Shown: positions 51,400 through 60,476 of the stretch, one piece after another
How the letters are laid out: every line of letters begins with the position of its first letter
How positions within the stretch are numbered: the first letter of the stretch is position 1
Source: Propionibacteriales bacterium
Lineage (GTDB): Bacteria > Actinomycetota > Actinomycetes > Propionibacteriales > Nocardioidaceae
DNA length: 64,000 nucleotides
Assembly: GCA_026392415.1 (NCBI GenBank)
Contig: JAPLCC010000011.1
Location: 1 to 64,000, forward strand
Direction of reading: 5' to 3'
Notes under the pieces: model-generated
The model's input: only the letters and a program-made list of their open reading frames with translations
What the model was told of the DNA's origin: nothing
Database searches by the model: none
Made by a program: the position numbers and the translations under genes

Positions 51400-52725
51400 T
51401 CAGACGACCACGCGCGCCCCGGTCGTGACCGGAAGGTGCTCGAACCCGCGCAGGACGCGGGTTTCGCGGCGTTGCGGCGCACCGCTGATGCCCAGGTCGG
51501 GGAAGGTCTCGTAGAGCGCACGCAGGGCGACCGCTGCCTCGAGCCGGGCCAGGCTGGCGCCGAGGCAGTAGTGGACGCCCGCCGAGAACGCGACGTGCTG
51601 GTCGGCATTCGTGCGCGTGACGTCGAAGACCGACGGGTCGTCGAAGACGGCCGGGTCGCGGTTGGCGCCGCCGAGGTAGCAGAGAATGCCCGCTCCCTTG
51701 TCGAACTTCGTGTCCGCGACCTCGACGTCGCGCAGAGCGATGCGCAGGGTGACCTGCACGGGTGACTGGTGCCGCAGCACCTCGTCGACAGCGTTGGGCC
51801 AGCCGTCCGGGTTGTCCTGCAGCCAGGCCAGCTGCTCCGGGTGAGCGTCGAGCATCGCCACCGCGTTGGCGATCAGGTTGACGGTGGTCTCGAAGCCCGC
51901 GCCGAGCACGAGGAGACCGACCTGGCGCAACTCGATGGGCGTGAGCCGGTCGTCGTCACCCAGCAACGTCAACTGGCTGATCAGGTCGTCGCCGGGGTTC
52001 GCCTCGAGGCGGTCGACGTGGGCCTGCATCCAGCAGTGCATCTCGCGCAGCGCCACCTCGGCGCGCTTGAACTGCTGCCAGGACAGGCCGGGATCCAGCG
52101 TCACTGCGGCCTCGTTGCCCAGCTCCAGCAACCGACCGTGATCGGACTCGGGCACACCGAGGAGGTCGGCGATCACCGTGACGGGCAGCAGCGAGGCGTA
52201 GCGATCGACCAGGTCGAAGTCGGTGTCCGTCCCGAGCTCACGCGTCAGCCTGTCGAGCAGGTCGGCGGCCACCGACTCGACCCGGTCGCCCATCCGGCCG
52301 ACCTTGCGGGCCGTGAAAGCCCGGGCCACCTGCTTGCGGTAGCGCGTGTGCAGCGGTGGGTCGACCGCCAGCATCGACGGCGGATCGACCGGACCCAGGG
52401 TGTCCGGGTCGACGACCCGGTGGTGCAGCCAGCGCAGCGGGGCAGGGAGCTCGCCCTGTCCGCCGGCAGTGCCGAACGCGTCGCTGCGCAGCACCTCGTT
52501 GCAGACCGCGTGGTCGACGCTCGCCCGGATCAGTCCGTTGTCGCCGATCGGGCCCCGGCTGCGCAGCTCCTCGTAAGCCGGGAACGGATTCTCGCGGAGC
52601 GAGGGGTCCATCACCAGGCGGCTGATCAGCTCACCGCGACGGGCACCACGCTGGATCAGCTTGCGCTGGATCCCGTGGGAGAGCATCCAGGCGACGAACG
52701 ACCGGGGCGTGTCAGGCGACAACAC
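51400..52725 (-). CDS. Cytochrome P450
   Basis: About 441 residues from GTG 52725, or 428 from ATG 52686. The oxygen-binding I-helix is LGAGFETTVNL, the ExxR motif is EVLRHQSP and the heme ligand Cys387 lies in FSAGVHYCLGASLAR. It is a soluble class I bacterial P450 that needs a ferredoxin and reductase, neither adjacent. The preceding small gene overlaps it by 14 nt if the GTG start is used. The substrate is unknown; proximity to the alkane operon suggests hydrophobic compounds. Confidence 0.92.
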   Translation of the reverse strand: MLSPDTPRSFVAWMLSHGIQRKLIQRGARRGELISRLVMDPSLRENPFPAYEELRSRGPIGDNGLIRASVDHAVCNEVLRSDAFGTAGGQGELPAPLRWLHHRVVDPDTLGPVDPPSMLAVDPPLHTRYRKQVARAFTARKVGRMGDRVESVAADLLDRLTRELGTDTDFDLVDRYASLLPVTVIADLLGVPESDHGRLLELGNEAAVTLDPGLSWQQFKRAEVALREMHCWMQAHVDRLEANPGDDLISQLTLLGDDDRLTPIELRQVGLLVLGAGFETTVNLIANAVAMLDAHPEQLAWLQDNPDGWPNAVDEVLRHQSPVQVTLRIALRDVEVADTKFDKGAGILCYLGGANRDPAVFDDPSVFDVTRTNADQHVAFSAGVHYCLGASLARLEAAVALRALYETFPDLGISGAPQRRETRVLRGFEHLPVTTGARVVV

Positions 52726-53059
52726 GCGCCTGGCCCCACGAGCTTCCGTCGTCGTACGTCCGGCCGGCCTGCATCGGTTCAGCATGGGCCTCGGCCTCCA
52801 GCACCCGCAAGACCCCGCGGGTCCGTGCGGCGAGCAGGGCCCGCTGCTCCTCGAGGACCGCCTCCGGCAGGTGCGTGTCCATCTGGGTGTTGACGGTGAG
52901 GCGCAGCCGGTAGCGCAGCGCGGCGAGGAGGCCGGCACGGTCGCCGAAGATCAGTGCGAGCTCGTCGTTCCAGGGGAGCTCGGGCTTCGTGGCCGCGGCC
53001 AACTGCGCCTCGATGGTGCGCAGCGCGTGCCAGCGTTGGTGGGTCTCGGTCCAGGTCAT
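52712..53059 (-). CDS. Hypothetical protein, 115 aa, overlapping the P450 gene
   Basis: MTWTETHQRWHALRTIEAQL ... WGQARVVA. A GAGG-type ribosome site precedes the ATG at 53059. It is helix-rich, with LAALRYRLRLTVNTQMD and a charged C-terminal half, and has no membrane segment. Overlap and same-strand order mean it is co-transcribed with the P450. I do not recognise a family; a P450 accessory role is only a positional inference. Confidence 0.65.
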   Translation of the reverse strand: MTWTETHQRWHALRTIEAQLAAATKPELPWNDELALIFGDRAGLLAALRYRLRLTVNTQMDTHLPEAVLEEQRALLAARTRGVLRVLEAEAHAEPMQAGRTYDDGSSWGQARVVA

Positions 53060-53242
53060 GGTCCTCACGGCCTCTCTTCGGTGCTGTGACCGGGAGGTCA
53101 CTGGGGGATGGCACCGACGCTACGGACGCAGGGCGCCGCGGACATCGGTCGAGGGGAGGCATCTGGACTACTCCCGTGGCAGTAGCCCGGCCACCTCCCG
53201 CAGGCCGATGCCGACCCCGCGCGTGGTGCCTAGGCTGGGGTC

Positions 53243-54505
53243 ATGTTGTGGCTACCGCGCTGGGTGCGCGAGCGGATCGAGCGCAATCTCGCGCGCCGCG
53301 ACATCCTCTACCCGTGGTGGGTCCCGATGACCTGTTTCGTCGGGCAGGTCGTCGCCGTCGTCCTCGCGCTCGCGCAGCGCGACGCCCTGTGGCCGGTCGA
53401 GCCGATGACGGTGACCGTGCTGCTGGTGCTCATCTCACCGGTCGTGCACTTCGGTTTCGGGGGCTGGCTGCCGTGGTGGATCGACAGCGCGGCCACGATC
53501 GTGGCGGCGGCCGTGCTGATGGCGTCCCCCGTCAACTCCGGCATCGACCTCGCACCGGCACTGCTGGCCCTGATCACCGCGGAGGCCGTTGCCCGCGACG
53601 GCCTGCGTCCGGGTGCCGCAGTCGCCGTCGTCGCGACCGGAGTGATCGTCGCGACCGAGGTCACCGCCGATCTCGACAGCTACGGGGTGTACCTCCTGGA
53701 GGTGCTGCTCGGCTTCGTCGTCGGCGCCATGCTGTGGTGGCAGATGCGAGCGCTGGCTTCGGAACGTGCGGCGCGCGAAGCCACCTGGTCGCAGGCGACC
53801 ACCGCCGAACGTGAACGGATCGCCCGCGAGATCCACGACCTGGTCGCCCACTCGCTGAGCGTCTCGCTGCTCCAGGTCACCGGCGCCCGCCGCGCGTTGC
53901 GCGACATCCACGATGCCGACGGGCCCAGCGAGACAGCCAACGCCGTGGCCGAGGTCGACGCCGCCCTCGCCGACGCCGAACAGGTCGGTCGCCGTGCCAT
54001 GGCCGACATCCGCCGCACCGTGAGCGCGATGGCCGAGGGAGCGAGCGAGCGCAACGCCCTGCCGACGGCCTCCGACATCGGCGCCCTCGTGCAACAGGTG
54101 TCCGCCGCCGGCCTCCGCGTCGAGTACGACGAGCAGGGCGACCCGAGCACCCTGACCGCTGCCGTCGGGCTCGGTCTCTACCGGATCGCGCAGGAGTCAC
54201 TGGCCAACGTCGCCCGCCACGGCAGTGGCGTGGCCGCCATGTCCTTCGTGGTCGGCTCCGGCACGGCCACGCTCCGGATCACCAACCCGTTGCCGCCGGG
54301 TCGCCCCCGCACCGACGGTCTCGGTTCCGGCCTGGCAGGCATGCAGGCGCGGGCGGCCCAGCTCGGCGCGACGCTGCACACCGGCGCCGCGCACGGGGAG
54401 TGGGAGGTCGTCGTACAGCTCGGCCCGGAGGGTCGCGGAACCCGGCGCGACGCGTGGGTGGAGCTGCCGTGCGGCCGGACGATCGGGAAGGCGGTCTCCT
54501 CCTGA
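53243..54505 (+). CDS. Sensor histidine kinase (NarL-type, HisKA_3)
   Basis: 420 residues. Four to five N-terminal membrane helices (WVPMTCFVGQVVAVVLAL, LVLISPVVHFGFGGWL, AATIVAAAVLMAS, VAVVATGVIVATEV, LLEVLLGFVVGAMLWW). The H-box His198 is in ERIAREIHDLVAHSLS. The ATP-binding region contains LYRIAQESLANVARHG and GLGSGLAGMQARA. The stimulus is unknown. The stop overlaps the regulator start by one base. Confidence 0.93.
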   Translation: MLWLPRWVRERIERNLARRDILYPWWVPMTCFVGQVVAVVLALAQRDALWPVEPMTVTVLLVLISPVVHFGFGGWLPWWIDSAATIVAAAVLMASPVNSGIDLAPALLALITAEAVARDGLRPGAAVAVVATGVIVATEVTADLDSYGVYLLEVLLGFVVGAMLWWQMRALASERAAREATWSQATTAERERIAREIHDLVAHSLSVSLLQVTGARRALRDIHDADGPSETANAVAEVDAALADAEQVGRRAMADIRRTVSAMAEGASERNALPTASDIGALVQQVSAAGLRVEYDEQGDPSTLTAAVGLGLYRIAQESLANVARHGSGVAAMSFVVGSGTATLRITNPLPPGRPRTDGLGSGLAGMQARAAQLGATLHTGAAHGEWEVVVQLGPEGRGTRRDAWVELPCGRTIGKAVSS

Positions 54506-55182
54506 TGGAGCCGATGGTGCGGGTGGTCCTCGTCGACGACCAGGAGCTGGTGCGGTCCGGCCTGCGGCGGATCCTGCGGCGGCGCGACGGATTCGAGATC
54601 GTCGCCGAGTGTGCCGACGGCAACGAGGTGCCCGGTGTCCTGGACGATCTGGTCGACGGTGTGGACGTCGTCGTGATGGACCTGCGGATGCGCACGGTCG
54701 ACTGGATCACCGCCACGCGCGAGGTGGTCGCCCGTGACGACGGCCCACCCGTCCTCGTGTTGACGACCTTCGACGACGACGAGATGTTGTCCGGCGCACT
54801 GCGTGCCGGAGCGGCCGGGTTCCTGCTCAAGGACTCCTCGGCCGACGACCTGATCCGCGCCGTCCGCACGGTCGCCGAGGGTGGGAACTGGCTCGATCCG
54901 TCGGTGACAGGTCGCGTGCTGAACCGGTTCCGGAGCATGGCGCCGGCGCGGGAACACCCGGCCGCTGGCGCTGCCGACCCGCTGACCGCCCGCGAGCTCG
55001 AGGTGCTCCGGCGGATCGCGCTCGGTCGCAGCAACGGCGAGATCGCTGGCGACCTGGTCATCTCCGAGCTGACCGTGAAGAGCCACGTCGGGCGGATCTT
55101 CACCAAACTCGGGCTGCGCGACCGGCCTGCGGCGATCGTCTATGCCTACGACAACGGACTGGTGGCACCGCACGTGTCCTGA
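54505..55182 (+). CDS. LuxR-type response regulator
   Basis: 225 residues, MEPMVRVVLVDDQELVRSG. Asp11/12, phosphoacceptor Asp59 (VVMDLRM) and Lys109 (LLKDSS) are in place. The C-terminal LuxR helix-turn-helix is LTARELEVLRRIALGRSNGE ... LTVKSHVGRIFTKLGL. The TGATG overlap with the kinase gene indicates coupled translation. The start chosen is the ATG right after the kinase; longer frames are antisense artefacts. Confidence 0.94.
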   Translation: MEPMVRVVLVDDQELVRSGLRRILRRRDGFEIVAECADGNEVPGVLDDLVDGVDVVVMDLRMRTVDWITATREVVARDDGPPVLVLTTFDDDEMLSGALRAGAAGFLLKDSSADDLIRAVRTVAEGGNWLDPSVTGRVLNRFRSMAPAREHPAAGAADPLTARELEVLRRIALGRSNGEIAGDLVISELTVKSHVGRIFTKLGLRDRPAAIVYAYDNGLVAPHVS

Positions 55183-55205
55183 CCGACGACAGCCGGTCAG
55201 GACAC
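55174..55205. terminator. Bidirectional terminator overlapping the regulator stop codon
   Basis: Perfect 12-bp stem GTGTCCTGACCG / CGGTCAGGACAC with an 8-nt loop. The gap lies between convergent response regulator and flotillin genes. A second, alternative pairing of CACGTGTCC (55171-55179) with GGACACGTG (55208-55216) is possible. Confidence 0.75.
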
Positions 55206-55222
55206 CAGGACACGTGGGTGCG

Positions 55223-56758
55223 TCAGGCGCTCGGCTTCCCGTCCTTGCCGGTCAGCGTGGCCGCAGTGACGCCGCCCAGCCCGCTCGCGGCCCGCTCCAC
55301 GGAGCGATGGATGAGGGTCTCGAGGTCGAGCCCGGTCGTGGTCTTGAGCATCTGCAGGGTCTGGGTGACGTTGTCGGTGACCTGGCGGGGCAGGGCGCCC
55401 GCGCCGTCGCTCGACAAGATGGTGAGCTGGTCGATCGCGGCAATCGGCGCAGCGACCTCCTTCGCAATCAGCGGCAGGACCTCGATCAGCATCTGCAGAA
55501 CGGCGGCGTCGTTGTAGTTGGCGAACGCCTCGGCACGCTTGTCCATCGCCTCAGCCTCGGCCTGGCCGACCGCGAGCGTGGCGGCAGCCTGGGCCTCGCC
55601 CTCGGCGCGGGTGGCGTCGGCCTCAGCGATACGACGGCCCTTCTCGGCCTCGCCTCGCTTGATGCCCTCGATCGCGTCGGCCTCGGCGAGCGCGGACCGT
55701 CGGGCCTTCTCCGCCTCACCACTCAACTTGGTCTCCTCGGCCTTGGCCTGCGCCGCGGCGATGGTCGCCACCTTGCGGGCGTCGGCGGCGGCGATGTCGG
55801 CCGAGCGCCGGGCCTCCGCCTCCTGCTCGACGCGGTAGCGCTCGGCGTCGCCCGGCTTGCGCACCTTGGTCTCGAGCTGGCGCTCGGTCAGTGCCGCCTG
55901 CTGGACCGCCACCTTCTCCTGCTCCGCGAAGATTGCCTGGTCGCGGTCGGCCTGGGCGAGCGGGCCTGCCGCTGCTGCCTGGGCAGCCGCGGCGTCGGTC
56001 TCCGCCTTGATCTCGGCCTGCTTGAGGGCGAGCGTTCGCTGGGACACGGCAATCTCCTGCTCGGCCGCGATCTGCGCCTGCTCGGCCGCCTGACGCGCGT
56101 TGGCCTCCGCGATGCGGGCCGCCTGGCTGACCCTGGCCGCCTCGGGACGGCCGAGGTCGGCAAGGTAGCTGCCGTCGTCGGTGACGTCCTGGATCTGGAA
56201 GGCGTCCAGGATCAGGCCCTGGCCCGTCAGCGAACTCTCGGACTCATCGGCCACGCGCTGCGCGAACGCCGCGCGGTCGCGGATGATCTGCTCGACGGTC
56301 AGGCCACCGACGATCGAGCGGAGAGCACCGGCCAGCACCTCCTGGGTGAAGGTCTCGATGTCGCCCTGCTGGCTGAGGAACCGCTGGGCGCCGAGTCGGA
56401 TCTGGTCGGCATTGCCGCCGACCTTGACGATGGCGACGCCGTCGAGGTTGAGCTTGATGCCCTGTCCCGACACCGCGCCACGGATCTGCACCGAGATCCG
56501 GCGGCTGGACAGGTCCATCGTGGCGAGCTTCTGCACGAACGGGATCACGAAGACGCCGCCGCCGAGCACGACCTTCTGGCCGGACAGGTCCGTGCTCAGC
56601 TCACCCGTCTCCGGGTTGATCACGGCCTTGCCCTTGCGGCCGGTCACGATGAAGGCCTGGTTGGGCCCGGCCACCTTGTAGCGGCTCGTGACCAGGAGGA
56701 CGAGCAGGACCAGGAGGACGGCGATGCCGGCGATCGGCACCCAGACAGCAGGGTTCAT
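55223..56758 (-). CDS. Flotillin-like SPFH protein
   Basis: 511 residues from ATG 56758, or 516 from GTG 56773. An N-terminal membrane helix (VPIAGIAVLLVLLVLLV) is followed by the SPFH domain (VIPFVQKLATMDLSSRRISV). A very long coiled coil, residues about 210-410, is rich in Ala/Glu/Gln (AEANARQAAEQAQIAAEQE). The C-terminus has ALPRQVTDNVTQTLQML. Flotillins scaffold membrane microdomains, and the NfeD-type gene upstream is the usual partner. Confidence 0.92.
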   Translation of the reverse strand: MNPAVWVPIAGIAVLLVLLVLLVTSRYKVAGPNQAFIVTGRKGKAVINPETGELSTDLSGQKVVLGGGVFVIPFVQKLATMDLSSRRISVQIRGAVSGQGIKLNLDGVAIVKVGGNADQIRLGAQRFLSQQGDIETFTQEVLAGALRSIVGGLTVEQIIRDRAAFAQRVADESESSLTGQGLILDAFQIQDVTDDGSYLADLGRPEAARVSQAARIAEANARQAAEQAQIAAEQEIAVSQRTLALKQAEIKAETDAAAAQAAAAGPLAQADRDQAIFAEQEKVAVQQAALTERQLETKVRKPGDAERYRVEQEAEARRSADIAAADARKVATIAAAQAKAEETKLSGEAEKARRSALAEADAIEGIKRGEAEKGRRIAEADATRAEGEAQAAATLAVGQAEAEAMDKRAEAFANYNDAAVLQMLIEVLPLIAKEVAAPIAAIDQLTILSSDGAGALPRQVTDNVTQTLQMLKTTTGLDLETLIHRSVERAASGLGGVTAATLTGKDGKPSA

Positions 56759-56805
56759 GGAGTCGACTTTCACTTCGGGGGGTGGGGGGTGTGAAGACGC
56801 TGAGG

Positions 56806-57315
56806 TCAGGCTGGTCGGTCCGATTGCCAGATCGCAGTGACGCTGACCGCGGTCGGGGAGATGACGCCCGTGACGTTGACCTTCGTCCCGGCTTCGATCG
56901 GGAGGTTGGCGCTGGCGTTGAACTGGAGGGTGTGGCCGCCGACGATGACCCGCACGACGCCGTACCCCTCACCGGGGATGGCCGTGATCACCTGTGCGGT
57001 CTGACCCACGCTGTCGGCGATCGAAACGGTCCCGTCGCTGGGGCCGTCCTTGACCAGCGCGGTGAGCCACCAGGCGAACCACGCCACCAGGACCCCGGAG
57101 CCTGAGCCGATCGCAACGGCCACCGGCCACGGGAGTCCTGCTCCGTCCGCGGCAGCGCCGCCGAAGCCGAAAGCCGAGATGAACCCGCCGACGACCGCGG
57201 TCGAGATCCAGTCGGCCTCAAGTGCGTCGAAGGCGCCCTCCAGCATGTCGCCGGCCACCAGCGACACCGCCAGGACGAGCAGGCCGACGAGGCCGAGCAC
57301 GAGGAAGACGGTCAC
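56806..57315 (-). CDS. NfeD-like membrane protein with OB-fold domain
   Basis: 169 residues from GTG 57315 with an AGGAG site. Three or four membrane segments (VFLVLGLVGLLVLAVSLVAG, ISTAVVGGFISAFGFGGAA, PVAVAIGSGSGVLVAWFAWW) come before a C-terminal beta domain (VIVGGHTLQFNASANLPIEA to AIWQSDRPA) of NfeD/OB type. It pairs with the flotillin gene 47 bp downstream, a conserved arrangement. The longer open frame to 57609 lacks family similarity. Confidence 0.82.
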   Translation of the reverse strand: MTVFLVLGLVGLLVLAVSLVAGDMLEGAFDALEADWISTAVVGGFISAFGFGGAAADGAGLPWPVAVAIGSGSGVLVAWFAWWLTALVKDGPSDGTVSIADSVGQTAQVITAIPGEGYGVVRVIVGGHTLQFNASANLPIEAGTKVNVTGVISPTAVSVTAIWQSDRPA

Positions 57316-57415
57316 GAACGCTCCTGACGGGGCCGAGGGGTCGTCGCGGCCGAAGGTGCGGTGATCGTATCCGTTGTCCGTCTGGTCAAACCGAGCCGTG
57401 ACGGTCGTCACAAAG

Positions 57416-57442
57416 TTGCACTGAAGTGTGTCCTGGTGCAAA
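57416..57442 (+). promoter_or_regulatory. Probable TetR operator upstream of the TetR-MMPL operon
   Basis: TTGCACT (57416-57422) and GGTGCAA (57436-57442), 6 of 7 matching as an inverted repeat with 13 bases between. It lies 9 nt before the ATG at 57452, with an additional GATGCACT just before the start. Confidence 0.6.
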
Positions 57443-57451
57443 GATGCACTC

Positions 57452-58039
57452 ATGAACCAACTGTGCAATCGCCGGGAGACGAAGCGGCACCAGACCGCGC
57501 TGCGTCTCCAGCAGTGCGCGATTGCGCTGACCCTCGACCGTGGCTTCGACAGCTGGACCATCGACGACCTCGCCGCCGCCGCCGACGTCTCCCGCCGCAC
57601 GGTGTTCAACTACTTCGACGGCAAGGCCGACGTCGTCCTCGGTCCCGTCGTCGAGCTGGACCCCGAGCGGGTCGCCGTGTTCGTCGCCGGAGGGCCGTCG
57701 GGCGACCTGCTGTCCGACGTCCTCACGATGGCGGCCGACGTCATCGAGGAGCACACCAGCGACAAGGACATGGCCGCCGCCGGCCGGCGCGCCGTCCTCG
57801 GCGACCCGCGGCTGCTCGGCCTGGCCCACCAGCGCTTCGAGGACGTCACTGCCGAGTTCGTCGAGCACGTCCGCCAGCGCGACGGCGACGACTTCTCACC
57901 CGATCGCGCCCGGCTGCTGAGCCGACTCGTGGTCACCCTGTTCGACAACGCTGCCGAGCGAGCGGAGGCCGAACCCGGCCGACCGTTCGCCGAGCACTTC
58001 GACGCCGCGGTCCGTGACGCCCGCGACGTGCTCGCCTGA
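57452..58039 (+). CDS. TetR family regulator of the MMPL exporter
   Basis: 195 residues, MNQLCNRRETKRHQTALRLQ. The HTH reads WTIDDLAAAADVSRRTVFNYF. It ends EHFDAAVRDARDVLA. The 63-bp gap to the MMPL gene and the same strand make it a bicistron, with the regulator first. The inducer probably is a lipophilic substrate of the exporter. Confidence 0.88.
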   Translation: MNQLCNRRETKRHQTALRLQQCAIALTLDRGFDSWTIDDLAAAADVSRRTVFNYFDGKADVVLGPVVELDPERVAVFVAGGPSGDLLSDVLTMAADVIEEHTSDKDMAAAGRRAVLGDPRLLGLAHQRFEDVTAEFVEHVRQRDGDDFSPDRARLLSRLVVTLFDNAAERAEAEPGRPFAEHFDAAVRDARDVLA

Positions 58040-58102
58040 CCCCACCCCCGTCCTGCACGGGCCACCCCCGCCGCAGACCACCCTCAACCAGGAGACCTCA
58101 CC

Positions 58103-60391
58103 ATGGCCCGCCTGCTCTACCGCCTCGGCTCCACCGCATACCGCCGGTGGCCGTACTTCATCGCCGGCTGGCTGCTGCTCGCCGTCGTCCTCGGCAGCCT
58201 CGCCGCCGCCTTCTCCAAGCCGATGGTGGACTCCTTCTCCATCCCCGGCATCCCGTCGGAGAAGGCCGCCGACATCCAGCAGGAGCTCTTCCCCGAAGCA
58301 GAGGACGCTTTCGACTCGGTGCCCGTGAGCATCGTCGTGTCCGCGCCCGAGGGCCACACTCTCGCCGAGCCGGAGTACCAGGCTGCGATCCAGCACCTGA
58401 TCGACGAGGTGCCCACATTGCCGCAGACCGCCGCGGAGAACCCGCAGCTGGTCGCGCCCGCCCTCGCCCCGGAAGGCGCCTCGCCCGGAGCGGCCACGCT
58501 CTCCGACGACGGGCGGACCGGGATCCTCGGCTTCGAGTGGGACGTCGCAGGTCCCTCCGACCTCGAGAAGACCTCGATCGACGACCTCAAGGACCTGCTC
58601 TCCGACACCGCTGACGAGTACGGCCTGACCGTCGAGGCCAACGGTGCCGGCACGGCTGCGATGGAGCCGCCGGGCGGGACGGCCGAGCTGATCGGCATCG
58701 GCATCGCCCTCATCGTGCTGCTGCTGACCTTCGGCTCCTTCATCGCCGCCGGCATGCCGCTGCTCAACGCGATCTTCGGAGTCGGTCTCGGAATGACCGG
58801 CATCACCGCGATGACGGCGCTGATGGACATCGGCTCCAGCACCCCGATGCTGGCGACGATGATCGGCCTCGCGGTCGGCATCGACTACACGCTCTTCATC
58901 CTCGCCCGCTATCGCAGCGAGCTCTCCCACACCGGGGACCGCGCCCACGCGGCCGGGATCGCCGTCGGCACCGCAGGGTCGGCCGTCGTCTTCGCAGGAC
59001 TGACCGTCCTCATCGCGTTGTCGGCCCTGGCCGTCGTACGCATCCCGTTCCTGACGGCCATGGGTCTTGCCGCCGCCGCGACCGTGTTCGTCGCCGTCAT
59101 GGTGGCCCTCACCCTCTTGCCGGCGCTGCTCGGCCTCTCCAAGTCGTGGGCATTCCGCGGCAAGGTGCGCGACTACGCCCCGAAGCGCGACGAGCACGGG
59201 CGAGTCCACAACAACGGGGTCCGCTGGGCTCGCCTGCTCGCCAAGGCGCCCGTCGCCTGGGCTCTCGGCGCTGTCCTCCTGCTCGGCGCACTCGCCGTAC
59301 CGATCACGCAGATGTATCTCGCGTTCCCGACCGACAGCACCGCGGCGAGCGACACCACGCAGCGCAAGGCCGCCGACCTGAAGTCCGAGGCATTCGGTCC
59401 CGGACGCGAGGGACCGATGACGCTGGTCGTGGACGGCCGCGGCATCGCGAACGACGACGAGCGCCAGGCGGCGTTCGACCAGGTGCAGGCCTGGGCGGAG
59501 AAGCAGGACGACGTCGCGTACGCCTCGATCGTTGCGACCAACGCTCCGTTCAAGGACGGTGCGCCGGACGGCGTCGGGACGGGCGCGATCATCAACATCA
59601 CGCCGTCGTCGGGCCCGGACGACCCCGCCACGCTCGACCTGCTCGAGGCACTGCGCGACGGCCAGTCGGCGATCGAGGACCAGACCGACACCGTCGTGGG
59701 CGTCACCGGTCTGACCGCGATCACCACCGACGTCTCCGACCGGCTCAACGGGGCGCTGCCGATCTACCTCGCGGTGGTCATCGGGCTGGCGTTCATCCTG
59801 CTGGTGCTGGTGTTCCGCTCGATCCTGGTGCCGTTGACCGCCACCCTGGGCTTCCTGCTCTCGGTGCTGGCCACGCTCGGCGCAACGGTCGCGATCTTCC
59901 AGGAAGGTGCGTTCGGGATCTTCGAGGGACAGCCGATCGTGAGCTTCATGCCGGTGTTCCTGATCGGGGTCGTGTTCGGCCTCGCAATGGACTACCAGGT
60001 CTTCCTGGTCACCCGGATGCGCGAGGCCCACGTCCACGGGCTCCCGATGCACGAGGCCGTCGTCGACGGGTTCCGCAACAGTGCCCGGGTCGTCGTCGCG
60101 GCCGCCTCGATCATGGTCGCGGTGTTCTCCGGCTTCATCCTCGAGGACGACGCCGTCGTGAAGTCGATGGGCTTCGCGCTGGCCGCGTCGATCATCTTCG
60201 ACGCGTTCATCGTCCGGATGGTGCTGATCCCGTCGGTGCTCTACCTGCTCGGCGAGAAGGCCTGGTGGCTGCCCGCCTGGCTCGACCGGATCCTCCCGAA
60301 CGTCGACATCGAGGGCGAGTCGCTCGAGCGGGACTCCGCTCCGGTCTCCGTCACCAAGGGCGACGAGGACCGCGAGCTGGTCAGCGTCTAG
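58103..60391 (+). CDS. MMPL family RND transporter
   Basis: 762 residues with two repeats of six membrane helices each. The first has LIGIGIALIVLLLTFGSF and MIGLAVGIDYTLFILARYR, the second has FIVRMVLIPSVLYLLGEKAWW and VVFGLAMDYQVFLVTRM. The Asp-Tyr pairs in both GIDYTLF and AMDYQVF are the proton-relay residues. Members export lipids, siderophores or drugs. A TetR gene sits directly upstream. Confidence 0.95.
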   Translation: MARLLYRLGSTAYRRWPYFIAGWLLLAVVLGSLAAAFSKPMVDSFSIPGIPSEKAADIQQELFPEAEDAFDSVPVSIVVSAPEGHTLAEPEYQAAIQHLIDEVPTLPQTAAENPQLVAPALAPEGASPGAATLSDDGRTGILGFEWDVAGPSDLEKTSIDDLKDLLSDTADEYGLTVEANGAGTAAMEPPGGTAELIGIGIALIVLLLTFGSFIAAGMPLLNAIFGVGLGMTGITAMTALMDIGSSTPMLATMIGLAVGIDYTLFILARYRSELSHTGDRAHAAGIAVGTAGSAVVFAGLTVLIALSALAVVRIPFLTAMGLAAAATVFVAVMVALTLLPALLGLSKSWAFRGKVRDYAPKRDEHGRVHNNGVRWARLLAKAPVAWALGAVLLLGALAVPITQMYLAFPTDSTAASDTTQRKAADLKSEAFGPGREGPMTLVVDGRGIANDDERQAAFDQVQAWAEKQDDVAYASIVATNAPFKDGAPDGVGTGAIINITPSSGPDDPATLDLLEALRDGQSAIEDQTDTVVGVTGLTAITTDVSDRLNGALPIYLAVVIGLAFILLVLVFRSILVPLTATLGFLLSVLATLGATVAIFQEGAFGIFEGQPIVSFMPVFLIGVVFGLAMDYQVFLVTRMREAHVHGLPMHEAVVDGFRNSARVVVAAASIMVAVFSGFILEDDAVVKSMGFALAASIIFDAFIVRMVLIPSVLYLLGEKAWWLPAWLDRILPNVDIEGESLERDSAPVSVTKGDEDRELVSV

Positions 60392-60474
60392 CCCGAGTGG
60401 GGGGTTTGTTCAGCCGAGTGGGTGGTTCCGTCGTACGGAACTACCCACTCGCGCGAACGAAACCCCCACTCGGG
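60392..60474. terminator. 83-bp palindrome filling the convergent gap between MMPL and GPx genes
   Basis: Two roughly 40-nt arms (CCCGAGTGGGGGGTTTGTTC ... and ... ACCCCCACTCGGG) pair almost completely around a CGTACG centre. Each arm holds two copies of a GAGTGGG(N)GGTT unit. It begins one base after the MMPL stop and ends two bases before the GPx stop. Confidence 0.85.
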
Positions 60475-60476
60475 AA

